Positions 24,376-33,908 of a stretch of 64,000 nucleotides of DNA are shown in pieces (position 1 is the first letter of the stretch; every line of letters begins with the position of its first letter). A program made the translations under genes and the position numbers. The DNA lies in assembly GCF_036885605.1 (NCBI RefSeq), contig NZ_CP142523.1, positions 6,014,001 through 6,078,000 of the forward strand, written 5' to 3'. The notes under the pieces were generated by a model. It made no database searches and was not told where the DNA came from. It was given only the letters and a program-made list of their open reading frames with translations. The stretch is from Janthinobacterium sp. TB1-E2. Its GTDB lineage: Bacteria > Pseudomonadota > Gammaproteobacteria > Burkholderiales > Burkholderiaceae_D.

Positions 24376-26744
24376 CGGAAACGACCATCGAGCCGGGCCT
24401 GGTGCTTGCCGGGACTTCGGACAATTCGCCTCTTCCTGGCCTGTATCGCGTGCTGGAAGTGGCTTCGTACCTGGATCAAGTCACACTCATCCCGATTCCG
24501 AGTATCGGCCGGGACATGCCGGGCAAGAAGCAAAAAAGCTATTACGCCAAGGGATTCTTTTTAAGAAAGCTATCCCAGTTGAAATTCTGGCTTGAAACGG
24601 ATGCCATTAAACCGACGACATTGGCCTTGCCGAACCACTGGCACCTTGGCGATGAAGATTTTCGCCGCCTGTGGCCACCTTGCAACGACCCGGCTATCGC
24701 GCCGGAAGACCGGCACCGATCAACGCTCGAACTTCGACGGGACCGCAAATGGACTTTGATCGCACCACTCATTCCCAGCGGCGCCGGCATACGGCCACCG
24801 AACCTGGCCTGCCTCGATTCTCTGGTGCGCGCGCGGGCAAGGGAGGCTGGCGTCAGTGCGGGACAGGTATTTGATGCATTGCATCGTTATTATGCTTTTG
24901 GATGCATCAAAAATGCATTGATACCCAATAATGTTGGTCGATCCGGCGCACCTGCGGTTCCGCGTCGGGGAAAAAATCAGGTCAAGTTGGGGCGCAAAAA
25001 CACGGCCGTCAAAGCCGGCGACACGGAGAAAGCTGGACTCATCCTGACCGATCAGGACGTGCTGAACATTCAGGATGGCTATATTTCGTTCGTCCATCCC
25101 GGCACAACCGTGAGGCAAGCCTTCCTGTCCATGACCGGGACGTATTACAGCACCGGCCATGTTCTTCAACAAGGCCTGCTGACACCAGTACTGTTGGATG
25201 CCCACTTACGACCGACTGAAGACAATTTTCGCTATCACGGACCTAAAGCGCCGGACGCCACCGGCGCCGCGCGCAGGTTAATGGGTGAGGGGAAATGGGC
25301 CCGTGATTATCGTCACTTGGCCGGCACGGTGCGCGACGGCATCGTCTCGATCGGGCAGGTCGGATCGCTTGATGCGTCCCCGGTCGACGTCAATTTCGTC
25401 GCATGTGGTGACCCGCGACAACCGATCGGCGTAGGCCGGGGCCTGTTCGTACGCGATGCGTGGCTCGGACTGTATCTTGGCTGGCATATCGGCATGGGAG
25501 GATTGGGCACGGACGACGCCAAGATGGCGATTTTGAGGGCCGCGACCGACAAAACTTCCATGCTTGAACGCTACGACCTCGATCTGCCGCCTGAAGATTT
25601 TCCCGCGCTGTTTTTCACCAAATACCTCAGCGATAACGGGGAATTGCGCAGCAAGGGCGGCATCACGACCATGGTAGACGACCTGGCGTCGCGCATCGAA
25701 TTTATTGCCAGCGGCAGAGCGGACCGCAACAGTCCATCGGAGTCGGGACACCATTCGCGACACCGCAATTTCGACCATCACATCACTGGCACTACAAAAG
25801 GGCGCCCATCGAAGCGCGGCGAGCGGCCAGCGATTACCAAAGCCTTGATCTCACGCTTTTCCTATACGCGCCTGCTCTTGCTCTGGATACACTGGGCCAA
25901 TACCAAACAGGACCTTCCCTTGCACATGGTGCCGAGCGAAATGCGCAGGGAATATGCAGCACAAGGGGAAATCGTTCCACGTACCCGCATCGCTATCTAT
26001 CGATGGGCAAAATTGAATGGTTATGTTGCCGGAAAACCGGTTGACCCAACCTATCTGCGCTCGCATTTGTTACCGCGCTTCACCGCGAGTGTTCAGCGCA
26101 GGGGACTTGTATTGCATAGGCCCAATACCGGCAATGCTGTGGAATTACTAAACGGAGCACGGTTCAATCACCAGTATCTGGCCGAATCCGGCCTTATTCG
26201 CGATGCCATAGCAAGCGGCAACATCCACATCGAAGTGCGGGCCGATCCGGACGACCTGTCTCACATTTTATTGATGGATAAAAACGGAACGCACATTATC
26301 CCCAACATCAAGGATGACGCCATACTGCTACACGAGGGTGGTATAGCTGATCTGTGCGGGCTCAATGACGCGGATCGCTTGTACGTTCAGACGACAACAT
26401 CGCGCCGCGACCAGGATGAGATCGATCAGCAGGCATTCAGGCAAGAAACTGAAGCCGATGCCAGGGATAGGAAAAAACTGGCGCAAGACAGCCTCGGGAA
26501 AAAGACTGCACAGAGCAATAAGGCGGGCAATGTTCGCGCTGCACAGGCACAAGAAAAACGCGACCAGCTCGACGATGCCGTGCGGCGCGCAACCGAACCT
26601 ATTGCACCCTCACCACCCTCGGCACAGCCACCGGCCACAGCATCGCCGCCAGTGCCAGCCGAACCGGCGCCACCGGCATTATCGACCTTGACCGATATCA
26701 GAAAGCATCGCCTATCCCGCTTTAATAGTGAAAGGAAGTTTTGA
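24372..26744 (+). CDS. tnsB: TnsB-like DDE transposase
   Basis: 790 residues, Mu/TnsB-type integrase. It recognises the end repeats and joins the 3' ends to target DNA. Candidate catalytic residues are Asp334 (GSLDASPVDVNF), Asp421 (YLSDNGELRSKG) and Glu457 (NSPSESGHHSRH), with N-terminal DNA-binding helical domains before and a Mu-type beta barrel after. The C-terminal ~130 residues are charged, then Pro/Ala-rich (APSPPSAQPPATASPPVPAE), a likely flexible tail for TnsC contact. The start at 24372 uses the ATGA overlap with tnsA; 24366 is an alternative. Confidence 0.88.
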   Translation: MTETTIEPGLVLAGTSDNSPLPGLYRVLEVASYLDQVTLIPIPSIGRDMPGKKQKSYYAKGFFLRKLSQLKFWLETDAIKPTTLALPNHWHLGDEDFRRLWPPCNDPAIAPEDRHRSTLELRRDRKWTLIAPLIPSGAGIRPPNLACLDSLVRARAREAGVSAGQVFDALHRYYAFGCIKNALIPNNVGRSGAPAVPRRGKNQVKLGRKNTAVKAGDTEKAGLILTDQDVLNIQDGYISFVHPGTTVRQAFLSMTGTYYSTGHVLQQGLLTPVLLDAHLRPTEDNFRYHGPKAPDATGAARRLMGEGKWARDYRHLAGTVRDGIVSIGQVGSLDASPVDVNFVACGDPRQPIGVGRGLFVRDAWLGLYLGWHIGMGGLGTDDAKMAILRAATDKTSMLERYDLDLPPEDFPALFFTKYLSDNGELRSKGGITTMVDDLASRIEFIASGRADRNSPSESGHHSRHRNFDHHITGTTKGRPSKRGERPAITKALISRFSYTRLLLLWIHWANTKQDLPLHMVPSEMRREYAAQGEIVPRTRIAIYRWAKLNGYVAGKPVDPTYLRSHLLPRFTASVQRRGLVLHRPNTGNAVELLNGARFNHQYLAESGLIRDAIASGNIHIEVRADPDDLSHILLMDKNGTHIIPNIKDDAILLHEGGIADLCGLNDADRLYVQTTTSRRDQDEIDQQAFRQETEADARDRKKLAQDSLGKKTAQSNKAGNVRAAQAQEKRDQLDDAVRRATEPIAPSPPSAQPPATASPPVPAEPAPPALSTLTDIRKHRLSRFNSERKF

Positions 26745-28255
26745 TGTTCTCATCCGCCCAAACCACCGTCTCACCGCCCGTCCCCAATCCTTTTCTGGAA
26801 CCGCTTGAAGTGCATTTGTCGACGCAAAATCTTGAACAACGCCTGTCGAATTGGCCGTTGGACGGCCTGGACATCAAGAACCTCGACATGCAGACGCGCC
26901 TTGATCTACTCGATCGGCTGCAAGATCAAATGTTTGAGCCAACGCTGACAGCTATTGATACGACAAGCCGCCTGTTCCGGGTGATACGTCGCGGCTACAC
27001 ATCGCACAATCCGGCCTTGGTCTCGTCGCGGCAACAAATGATGGCGCTTGCCCGCTGCGCCGGTCGGGAACTCAATAATTTGCCTTGGTTACCCAGCTAC
27101 GCAAAAGGATTGCGCGCGAGTGGTATCACGGGGCTCGGCAAAAGCTACGAGATTTTGCGTGCACTGAGCCTCATTCCTCAACGCATAGACCACGGCCCGT
27201 CCAAAAGCGCCGACTGGAACCACATGATTCAAGCTCCATGGCTGTACGTGGCAATGAGCCACGACGGCTCGCTCGGCGGCCTGCTGCTCCAGATATTGAC
27301 TGCGCTCGACGCTGCCATCGGCACCAATTATGCTCGCGCCCGTGACATCGCTGGCCTGAGCAATGAAAAGCTCGCCGTCCATATCGGCATCATCCTGCTC
27401 AACCACGGCGTCGGCGTGTTGGTCATCGATGAATTACAAGGTCGCAATTTCGCCGGTGGCGTGCGAGGCGGCCTCGCCGCGACGTTTTTCCTGCGCTTAC
27501 TCAACTTCGGCATCCCTCTGGTACTGATGGGCAACCCTCTTGGCATGGATGCGCTCGATTCATTTTCACAGGATATGCGCCGGGTAGGCTCGGGTGGCAA
27601 CATCGAAATGCACCCGATGGAGTCGTTTGACTATGACTTTACCGACGTTCTTGCGCCTGCACTGTGGCGATACAACGTGATGCCAGAAGCGTCGCCGATT
27701 GCCGACAAGGACGGTGCGATCCTGTTCAAATATTGCGGCGGCATCCGTGATTATGCAGGTCGCATCCGCGCCAGTTCGCAGCGTTTGGCGCTCGACGAAG
27801 GTTGTTCTTATGTTACTGAAGTCCATATGGAGCAAGCTTTCAACGGCCCGGACTTCAGCGCCAAGGACAGAGCTTTGATCGCTGGCTTTCGCGACAAAAA
27901 TCCCCTCCTTCTTCAGCAATTTGACGATATTCCCTGGCGCAGTTATGCGGTGCGCTGGGGATTGCACCCGTCCTCCCAGGACGCATCGACAGCATCGGAG
28001 GCAGCAGCGCCGGAAACGCCACCGAAAGCATCATCACCGCCTAAAACACGCAAACCCGTGGCGCAACAGTCGAAAGAAACCGCACAACGCAATCGCACCA
28101 GAAAAGCCAATCAAAAAGCGGAAAACGCCATCAAAAAAGCCAGTCTTGACCCGGAGGACATGCGCAATCAAGGCTTGCAAGAACATCTGATCAGCGGCCT
28201 GGAACAACTCCAAGCCAACAATTCACAGATCAATCCATCCTCATCAGGAGCGTAA
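26744..28255 (+). CDS. tnsC: TnsC-like AAA+ ATPase
   Basis: 503 residues. In Tn7-like systems TnsC forms an ATP-dependent filament on the target and links the target selector to the transposase. Walker A is GITGLGKS (residues 127-134), Walker B is VLVIDELQ (Asp229, Glu230), and a sensor-1-like run is PLVLMGNPLG. The last ~90 residues are Lys/Ala-rich and probably disordered (KASSPPKTRKPVAQQSKETA). A good ribosome site (AAAGGAAG) precedes the ATG, which overlaps the tnsB stop in TGATG. Confidence 0.88.
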   Translation: MFSSAQTTVSPPVPNPFLEPLEVHLSTQNLEQRLSNWPLDGLDIKNLDMQTRLDLLDRLQDQMFEPTLTAIDTTSRLFRVIRRGYTSHNPALVSSRQQMMALARCAGRELNNLPWLPSYAKGLRASGITGLGKSYEILRALSLIPQRIDHGPSKSADWNHMIQAPWLYVAMSHDGSLGGLLLQILTALDAAIGTNYARARDIAGLSNEKLAVHIGIILLNHGVGVLVIDELQGRNFAGGVRGGLAATFFLRLLNFGIPLVLMGNPLGMDALDSFSQDMRRVGSGGNIEMHPMESFDYDFTDVLAPALWRYNVMPEASPIADKDGAILFKYCGGIRDYAGRIRASSQRLALDEGCSYVTEVHMEQAFNGPDFSAKDRALIAGFRDKNPLLLQQFDDIPWRSYAVRWGLHPSSQDASTASEAAAPETPPKASSPPKTRKPVAQQSKETAQRNRTRKANQKAENAIKKASLDPEDMRNQGLQEHLISGLEQLQANNSQINPSSSGA

Positions 28256-28257
28256 GC

Positions 28258-31236
28258 ATGCCCGTCAAGACCGATGCGCGCGTACCAAGTATTCTGCCTT
28301 TTTTCCCTCTTGGCTTTCCCGATGAGACAATCGGCTCGCGAGTGAGCCGTTACCATATTCGCCGTGGCCGGCCAACGATCCAGGTAACGTACAAGCAGTT
28401 GTTCGACAAAGCGCCGTTCAGTTTGACAGGGCTGGTGCAGCCTAACCTCGACAAGCTGGCCGAAAGATTACCTGGTTTGCCTCGCCACAATTTGGTGCAA
28501 CTGCAAAATGACAGCACCCTGTTACCACTATTCCAGCAGTTCTTCGGCCCCAAGTCCGCCACAAGGCATCCGGATCGTATCCCAGGTCCCCCCTTGATCA
28601 AACTGCCGCGACGTATCAAGGGCGACAACCGGCTGACCTATATCTGCACCCACTGCCTGGTCGACGATGAACGCGATCATGGCTGTCCATACATCCACCG
28701 CGCACACCAGATCCCAGGTGTCACCGCGTGCTGGAAACATTCCATCCGATTGCTCGATCGCTGCCCGTCGTGCGGGTGCCCATTCGCTGAGCCAAAGCAA
28801 TTGATCCTGTCCGCATGGATGGGGTGCGAGTGCGGTTGCGCTCTTGCCGATCAAGCACGGCCTGACCTGCAACCAGCGTCTGCGGTAGAGGTTGAATTCG
28901 CCCGCTTTGCACAAGTGCTCCTGGCTGCGAAGCCAAGCAAATTGAGTATCGAACAATTGATCGATATCTACAAAGTGCGCGCAATTGAAATTGGATGCCA
29001 GTGGGGAGACAAGCGCGTCAATCACAGTATGTTGTTGGGGAAAATCGAAGCGCATTTCGGCGCCGAATTGTTCGCCAAGATTGATCCGGCTTACAAATCT
29101 GGAAAAACGGAGCATTGGCTCAATATTCTTTGTGCCCACTCTGCGGTGGAGGCGCCGCTGACGCGGCACCTGATGGCCGCTTATTTTCTTTTCCGCGATG
29201 CCACCCTCTTTCTCAGCCGCGCCGACGCCATCCTGTATGCCAAGCCCGAACTTGGTGATCCTCCGCATATTACAGGTGTAGCCCCGCGCTCGTCCAATGA
29301 CAACGTCGAATCCATAAAACGACCGGAAGAAGAGCTACTCGATGAACTGGTCAATCTGGCGCAGCGCGATCATTACGATATCGCACAGTTATGGCGCCAT
29401 CATTTCGGCAGCATGAAACGGGTTGTCAAATTACTGCCAAATGCCAGCGAAGTGATTGAACGCCGCTTGGCCAGCGCGGCGGCAAAGCAAAAAAAAGATG
29501 CCGCTAGGGCACTCAAAGTTCGAGAACAGCGTCTTGTGCGCGATGCCCAGTGGTCGGAAGCTGTCAAGGCAAGCGCGGTCGAGTTATATGGGGAAAATGC
29601 CAGGCCCGTGCGAGTTACCAAGAATCGATTGTTGCAAGCATCAAAATCCAAGTCTAAATCCTCTTGGCCTGCAGGGCCGGGATTTCCGTTGACTGCCGCG
29701 GCGATCAGTGCCAATGAGGAAAGCCTCTGGCATTTTTATGCTAGGCGCATCCTGTGGACCTTGCAATGTCTTCATGATCCGCACACGACCGAACACAAAA
29801 TCATTGCGCTATCCAAGCTCGAAGTCAATAAATTCAGGGTCATCATGGAATATTTTTCCGACTTTGTTCCTTGTGGAGGAGGCTCAATTCAGGTCATCAA
29901 GTCAATCCTGAAATCGCGCGGCCTTGCCAAGAATTGGCAAGGCCCTTGTCCCGAACGCGAATTCTACAAGGCAGGTCGGGCTTATCGCCTGCGCACCGCG
30001 CGCCGGGGCCCCATTTGGCGGCCGCGCTGGCGATACACAACTGGGTGCCTGACGCTCGGCCATACGATCCGTGTAAAGAGAAGCCAGATGGATATCCATT
30101 GCTTGCCGATTGCACGATCCGACGAAACGCTTTATAGCGTCGTCGCAAGGATACGGCTGGCCAACGCGGCAAGAAATGACATCGATGCCTGCCAAAGTCT
30201 GTTTGGCCATTCACGCAACACGCGAGTGTCCGACTTCCCCGTCAACCTGAAACGGTTTTGTGACGTTACCCAAGATTGCTTTGGCGATCCTGCACGTGTT
30301 CTCGCTGATATGACATTGAGTGGCTTTTTTGAGCGGCTGGGCAGCCGCCCATGGAATAGCGGCTCGGCTCCCGCACCAATCATCGCCGCAGGCTATGGTT
30401 TGTCGACGTTGTCGAACGGTGCCGCCGGCCGATGGAGGATGTGTCTGCATTGTGTCGAAAGTGACCTGCGCTGCCATGCGACGGCATTCTGGCGTCGTGC
30501 GCACCATCTGCCCACAGCATTCGTCTGCCCCATCCACGCCACGCCTCTGGCGAGCTGCATGCTGGCGCCTCTCGAACGTCACAAGCGCTTCCTGCTACCG
30601 GAGCAAATCGAAGCGGCCCCCCTCAAGGCGTACGTCGATTGGGCAGCGCACTACCATACATTGAATCGCCTGACTATGCTGGGCATGGATGTGCTGAAGG
30701 ATACCCGGCAAAGTATCGACGCGGACACCGTACACGCGACTTTGCTCAACGCGCTCGATAATCACGGCCTGCTGACGGCCACGGGCATGCTGCGGCGTGT
30801 ACCATTTTCCAGCGAATTTGTGCATCGTTACCAATTCCTGAGCGGGCATCGCGACTTCACGCCGGCGCTCTCGCCGCAGGGTATCGCCATCTTGCAGCGT
30901 AGCTTTATTCATCCGGCACCGCCGCGTTCGGCCATCCACAACCTGCTCCTGGTCGATTGGCTATTCGGCTCCTGGCAGGCATTTCATCAGCATTGCCACT
31001 GGCAAGCGACGATGGACTGCACACCATCTCAACAGGCACGGCACGCTCCGGAGGCTGCGCCGCAAACACACCGGAGAAGATGCCTGGAATTTCTGGATTC
31101 AGATGGCAAAGCAACGCGTAGCCGTTTTGCCAGGGCTGCACCGACTTCGTTTCGCTGGCTGTTGCGCTTTGACCAAACCTGGTTCGACGCCACGTTACCT
31201 ATTCGTTCAAAGAACAAGCAGCCTGGGCTGTTCTGA
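28258..31236 (+). CDS. tnsD: Tandem TnsD-TniQ target-selection protein
   Basis: 992 residues. Residues about 1-150 are a TniQ domain (ILPFFPLGFPDETIGSRVSR) with a zinc-binding cluster (CTHC at 130-133, then CPYIHR, CWKH, CPSCGC). Residues about 200-600 look like a TnsD DNA-recognition region rich in basic helices. A second TniQ domain begins at about 611 (MDIHCLPIARSDETLYSVVA) with its own cluster (CLHC at 729-732, then CPIH). AGGAGC precedes the ATG, 2 bp after the tnsC stop. TnsD/TniQ proteins choose the target and recruit TnsC. Two such halves in one chain is unusual. Confidence 0.85.
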   Translation: MPVKTDARVPSILPFFPLGFPDETIGSRVSRYHIRRGRPTIQVTYKQLFDKAPFSLTGLVQPNLDKLAERLPGLPRHNLVQLQNDSTLLPLFQQFFGPKSATRHPDRIPGPPLIKLPRRIKGDNRLTYICTHCLVDDERDHGCPYIHRAHQIPGVTACWKHSIRLLDRCPSCGCPFAEPKQLILSAWMGCECGCALADQARPDLQPASAVEVEFARFAQVLLAAKPSKLSIEQLIDIYKVRAIEIGCQWGDKRVNHSMLLGKIEAHFGAELFAKIDPAYKSGKTEHWLNILCAHSAVEAPLTRHLMAAYFLFRDATLFLSRADAILYAKPELGDPPHITGVAPRSSNDNVESIKRPEEELLDELVNLAQRDHYDIAQLWRHHFGSMKRVVKLLPNASEVIERRLASAAAKQKKDAARALKVREQRLVRDAQWSEAVKASAVELYGENARPVRVTKNRLLQASKSKSKSSWPAGPGFPLTAAAISANEESLWHFYARRILWTLQCLHDPHTTEHKIIALSKLEVNKFRVIMEYFSDFVPCGGGSIQVIKSILKSRGLAKNWQGPCPEREFYKAGRAYRLRTARRGPIWRPRWRYTTGCLTLGHTIRVKRSQMDIHCLPIARSDETLYSVVARIRLANAARNDIDACQSLFGHSRNTRVSDFPVNLKRFCDVTQDCFGDPARVLADMTLSGFFERLGSRPWNSGSAPAPIIAAGYGLSTLSNGAAGRWRMCLHCVESDLRCHATAFWRRAHHLPTAFVCPIHATPLASCMLAPLERHKRFLLPEQIEAAPLKAYVDWAAHYHTLNRLTMLGMDVLKDTRQSIDADTVHATLLNALDNHGLLTATGMLRRVPFSSEFVHRYQFLSGHRDFTPALSPQGIAILQRSFIHPAPPRSAIHNLLLVDWLFGSWQAFHQHCHWQATMDCTPSQQARHAPEAAPQTHRRRCLEFLDSDGKATRSRFARAAPTSFRWLLRFDQTWFDATLPIRSKNKQPGLF

Positions 31237-31398
31237 GCCACGGCAGCACTCGCCAGCTCAATTTGGCAGATCCATGAGGACATGAAAGAGCTGGGTTATG
31301 CAGGGTCATACGACCGCGTGGCAGCGTTTGCCAGGAAGTGGAAGGCGGGTCAAACAGAGTGGGGCAATTCTGCAAGCAAACAAACATCATCAAATTGA
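31237..31398 (+). pseudogene. Fragment of an IS21-type transposase (istA), internal part
   Basis: The frame gives IHEDMKELGYAGSYDRVAAF followed by ARKWKAGQ, a stretch typical of IS21-family IstA just after the N-terminal DNA-binding region. It has no start codon of its own, begins straight after the tnsD-tniQ stop and ends at a stop after about 50 codons. It lies upstream of the fragment that should precede it, so the original insertion sequence has been rearranged. Confidence 0.6.
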
Positions 31399-31471
31399 TC
31401 TGGGAATTAGAGGGATCGACATGGCAGTACTAAGCATTATTCGATGCTGGCATATTCGCGACTAGGTCCGA

Positions 31472-31690
31472 TTGAGCGTGAACCCCACGCGTTTTGGCAT
31501 CTCAAGAAACACCGTACGGGCCCTACCTGCACTCGGAAACCATCGAGCCAGCGTACGCTAAACGGCGCTCATCCCACGCCATCGGAAAATATGCATTCCA
31601 GCTATCAATACTTCTCAAGGCAGAGGCGACGAGATCACGCAGCAATTGGCATAACGTGCAGAAGCTATTTCTCGATGCCAACGACGAGTC
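31472..31690 (+). pseudogene. Frameshifted N-terminal fragment of an IS21-type istA
   Basis: One frame reads GISRNTVR, the end of the IstA helix-turn-helix; the next reads EPAYAKRRSSHAIGKYAFQL, the part that follows it in IstA. The two are joined only by a frameshift near 31,520. Together with the piece at 31237 this is the remnant of a dead IS21 element at the start of the cargo. Confidence 0.6.
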
Positions 31691-31814
31691 GTCCCAATCG
31701 CCTGGAAATTCTGAAGGGGATAAGCAATCAGCGAGTTCAATTCATCGTTACTGATGTCCTGGTAGCAGTGACTGGGCATGACGCGCAGTCCCCGGCATCG
31801 CGGCCGATACCCAT

Positions 31815-32042
31815 GGGGCCGGAGCTGAGCAGGTGTTGGCCTGCGGCCACGTGATCCAGCAGGTAGTTGGAGACGAAGCCGCCTTGGGCCCGCTTAACGG
31901 TCAGGTCGTAATACTGGTGCTGCGACGGCGCCGAAGAGATGGCGTAAGGCCGCGCGGTAGATACGCCGTCGATTTCCACGAACAGGTGGACATACTGGCT
32001 CGCCTGAAACGGTGGCAAGGAGGCGCCGTCTTCGGCCACCAT
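31815..32042 (-). pseudogene. Fragment of a ferredoxin/flavin reductase-type FAD-binding domain
   Basis: The minus strand reads YVHLFVEIDGVSTARPYAIS then YYDLTVKRAQGGFVSNYLLD and HLLSSGPMG. This is the FAD-binding core (RxYS motif as RPYAIS) of a ferredoxin-NADP reductase-like oxidoreductase. Neither the true N-terminus nor the NAD-binding half is present. Similarity stops at GPMG. Not expected to be functional. Confidence 0.6.
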
Positions 32043-32084
32043 GCGTAAAGTCTTGGTACTCGGCGTCTCTTCGATTACGGTATC

Positions 32085-32494
32085 CGCTGACGCCCTATCT
32101 GTTGGAAGGGGCCCGCCGCGCCATGCTGGTCATGGCCGAGATCCAGTTCGTAGCAGGGACGAAATCGGTGTTCCCGCTGCACGAGCAAGCTAGGCTATGC
32201 AGCACGCTGGAAGATGCGCGGCGCCTCATCCAATCCCTGCCGATAGAGCCGTATCTCACGAAGATTTTGAGCGCCCATGTCATGGGGAGCTGCGGCCTCA
32301 GTGCCGACGAACGCAAAGGTGTCTCGCGCCCCGATGGCCTCCATTGGCAATTGGAGAACCTGTCTGTCCACGATGGATCACTATTTCCAACCGGCATCGG
32401 AGCCAACCCTCAGCTTTCCATCTATGGAATCGTGAATCGGATAACGCAGGGTCTAATTCAGCGTTTGACAGGTCATGAAGTTGCATTAGCCTAG
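32085..32494 (+). pseudogene. C-terminal fragment of a GMC-family oxidoreductase
   Basis: The plus strand reads TPYLLEGARRAMLVMAEIQF and then SAHVMGSCGLS, LENLSVHDGSLFPTGIGANP and QLSIYGIVNRITQGLIQRL. This is the conserved C-terminal region of glucose-methanol-choline oxidoreductases (HxMGSC and the active-site GxNPQ region). The N-terminal FAD-binding Rossmann part is missing, and the fragment abuts the reductase fragment on the other strand. Confidence 0.65.
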
Positions 32495-32567
32495 TAAGTC
32501 AGCATGACAGCCTACACTGAGCGGCGCTCCGCCCGGGTCATCGACAAATACGCCCTTGTGGCTTCGC

Positions 32568-32978
32568 TCACTCCTCTTGCTCTTCGGGGTACTCTGCTTG
32601 AGGAATTGATACCCAGCCATCGCGTGTGATACCAGCACTAAAGTAAATATCCTTGCTTTCGGTCGCCGCCCAGTGCCCACCGCGATGCAACACAGCGCGA
32701 ATTACTGACTTTCGGGGGTGGTCCTCATCGGCCTTAGCGGAGCTGCATATGGCGTTCCAAGTTGGCTGGTCAGGCATCTTGTCCAAACGAGGACCAAGCA
32801 ACTGATCCAGAATCTCAGTTGAAACATTATGGCGTCCGCCGTGATGGGGCACTTGAAAATACCGAATACCTGGTAGCGCGAGTCCAGCAAATGGAGCATA
32901 GTTAATGACTTCTTGTAGCGCTTCACGTCCTGCATCGCCTGTCAACAGGACGCGATGACTGATCTTGCCCCAATATAA
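32568..32978 (-). pseudogene. C-terminal part of a ComEC-like MBL-fold hydrolase, cut by the IS3 element
   Basis: From the IS junction the frame reads SHRVLLTGDAGREALQEV, then IRYFQVPHHGGRHNVSTEIL and VIRAVLHRGGHWAATESK. The TGDA and HHGG motifs belong to the metal-binding core of MBL-fold hydrolases of the ComEC/Rec2 C-terminal type. The natural stop codon is present at 32568; the N-terminal half is absent and is not found on the other side of the IS. Confidence 0.65.
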
Positions 32979-32996
32979 CCAGACACAGCCAATCGT

Positions 32997-33908
32997 TTAG
33001 TTAGCGCCGCTTTCCTGAGCCCGGCGCGCCAGCTCCCTCCTGAACATGCGAGGCGATTTCCATTTCAGCGACGAATGCGGATGGACCTCGTTGAAGTGCA
33101 TAAAGGCGTCTGGCAGTTGAGCCAGAACGATTTCTGCGCTGCTGCGGTCCATCAAGTTCACGTAGTCCCGTTTAAACGTGTTCACGAAGCTCTCGGCCAT
33201 GCCGTTCGACTGCGGGCTGCATACCGGTGTATGCACCGGTTCAATCCCAAGTGCGCGCACCAGCGCGTGCGTTTCATGGGCTCGATAGGCGCCGCCGTTG
33301 TCGCTCAAGAATTCCAGCCGGGTCGAGCCGACGCTGGCCTGGCCGAATCTTGTCTCGACCGCTTCCACCAGCATGTCGCGCACGGGCTCGCCAGGCAGGC
33401 CACGTTCGGCCCACGCACGCCAGGCAATGATTTCTCGGTCACAGCAATCCTTCATGAACACACCGGTCACCACTTCGCCGTTGTCGCAGGCGATCTCGAA
33501 GCCGTCCGAGCACCAGCGCTGATTGGGTTCGTCCACCGCCACCGCGCCATTGTGCACGCGGCTGCTCACTGGGCGTTTCGGCGCCTTGGGTAGCAGCAGA
33601 CTGTTCGCCTTCATCACGCGATAAAACCGCTTGTGATTGATTGCTGGCAAGCCCATCAAGGCGCGCGTGCGGTTGACCAGAGCGCCAGCCCGGCGGTAGC
33701 CATAGGTCGGCAGCGCTGTAATCTCGGCGCGCACGGCGTCGACCAGGATGGCGTCGGTAGGTTGGTGGAACGTCTGAGTGGTACGCCCGTCGATCCAGTC
33801 CGCGGGACGAACCAGCAACTGGGCTACGTGTGAGCGCGCTACGCCAAGGGCAGAGCAGACCGGCTTCACTGGTCGTCCTTGCCCGACAAGGGCGAGCGCG
33901 CAATCCAC
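32997..33908 (-). CDS. IS3-family transposase OrfB (DDE integrase)
   Basis: 303 residues from its own ATG, normally made as a fusion with OrfA by -1 frameshifting. The rve catalytic core shows Asp in RWCSDGFEIACDNG, Asp in EFLSDNGGAYRAHE and Glu in NGMAESFVNTFKRD. The HTH_21-type region LPTYGYRRAGALVNR precedes the core. It resembles the IS2 group. The reading frame is intact, so the element may be active. Confidence 0.88.
   Translation of the reverse strand: MDCALALVGQGRPVKPVCSALGVARSHVAQLLVRPADWIDGRTTQTFHQPTDAILVDAVRAEITALPTYGYRRAGALVNRTRALMGLPAINHKRFYRVMKANSLLLPKAPKRPVSSRVHNGAVAVDEPNQRWCSDGFEIACDNGEVVTGVFMKDCCDREIIAWRAWAERGLPGEPVRDMLVEAVETRFGQASVGSTRLEFLSDNGGAYRAHETHALVRALGIEPVHTPVCSPQSNGMAESFVNTFKRDYVNLMDRSSAEIVLAQLPDAFMHFNEVHPHSSLKWKSPRMFRRELARRAQESGAN

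Noticed and set aside
31444..31854. A 136-codon plus-strand frame after tnsD-tniQ
   Set aside because: It is the wrong frame through the istA fragment and the antisense of the reductase fragment; the real remnants are reported separately.
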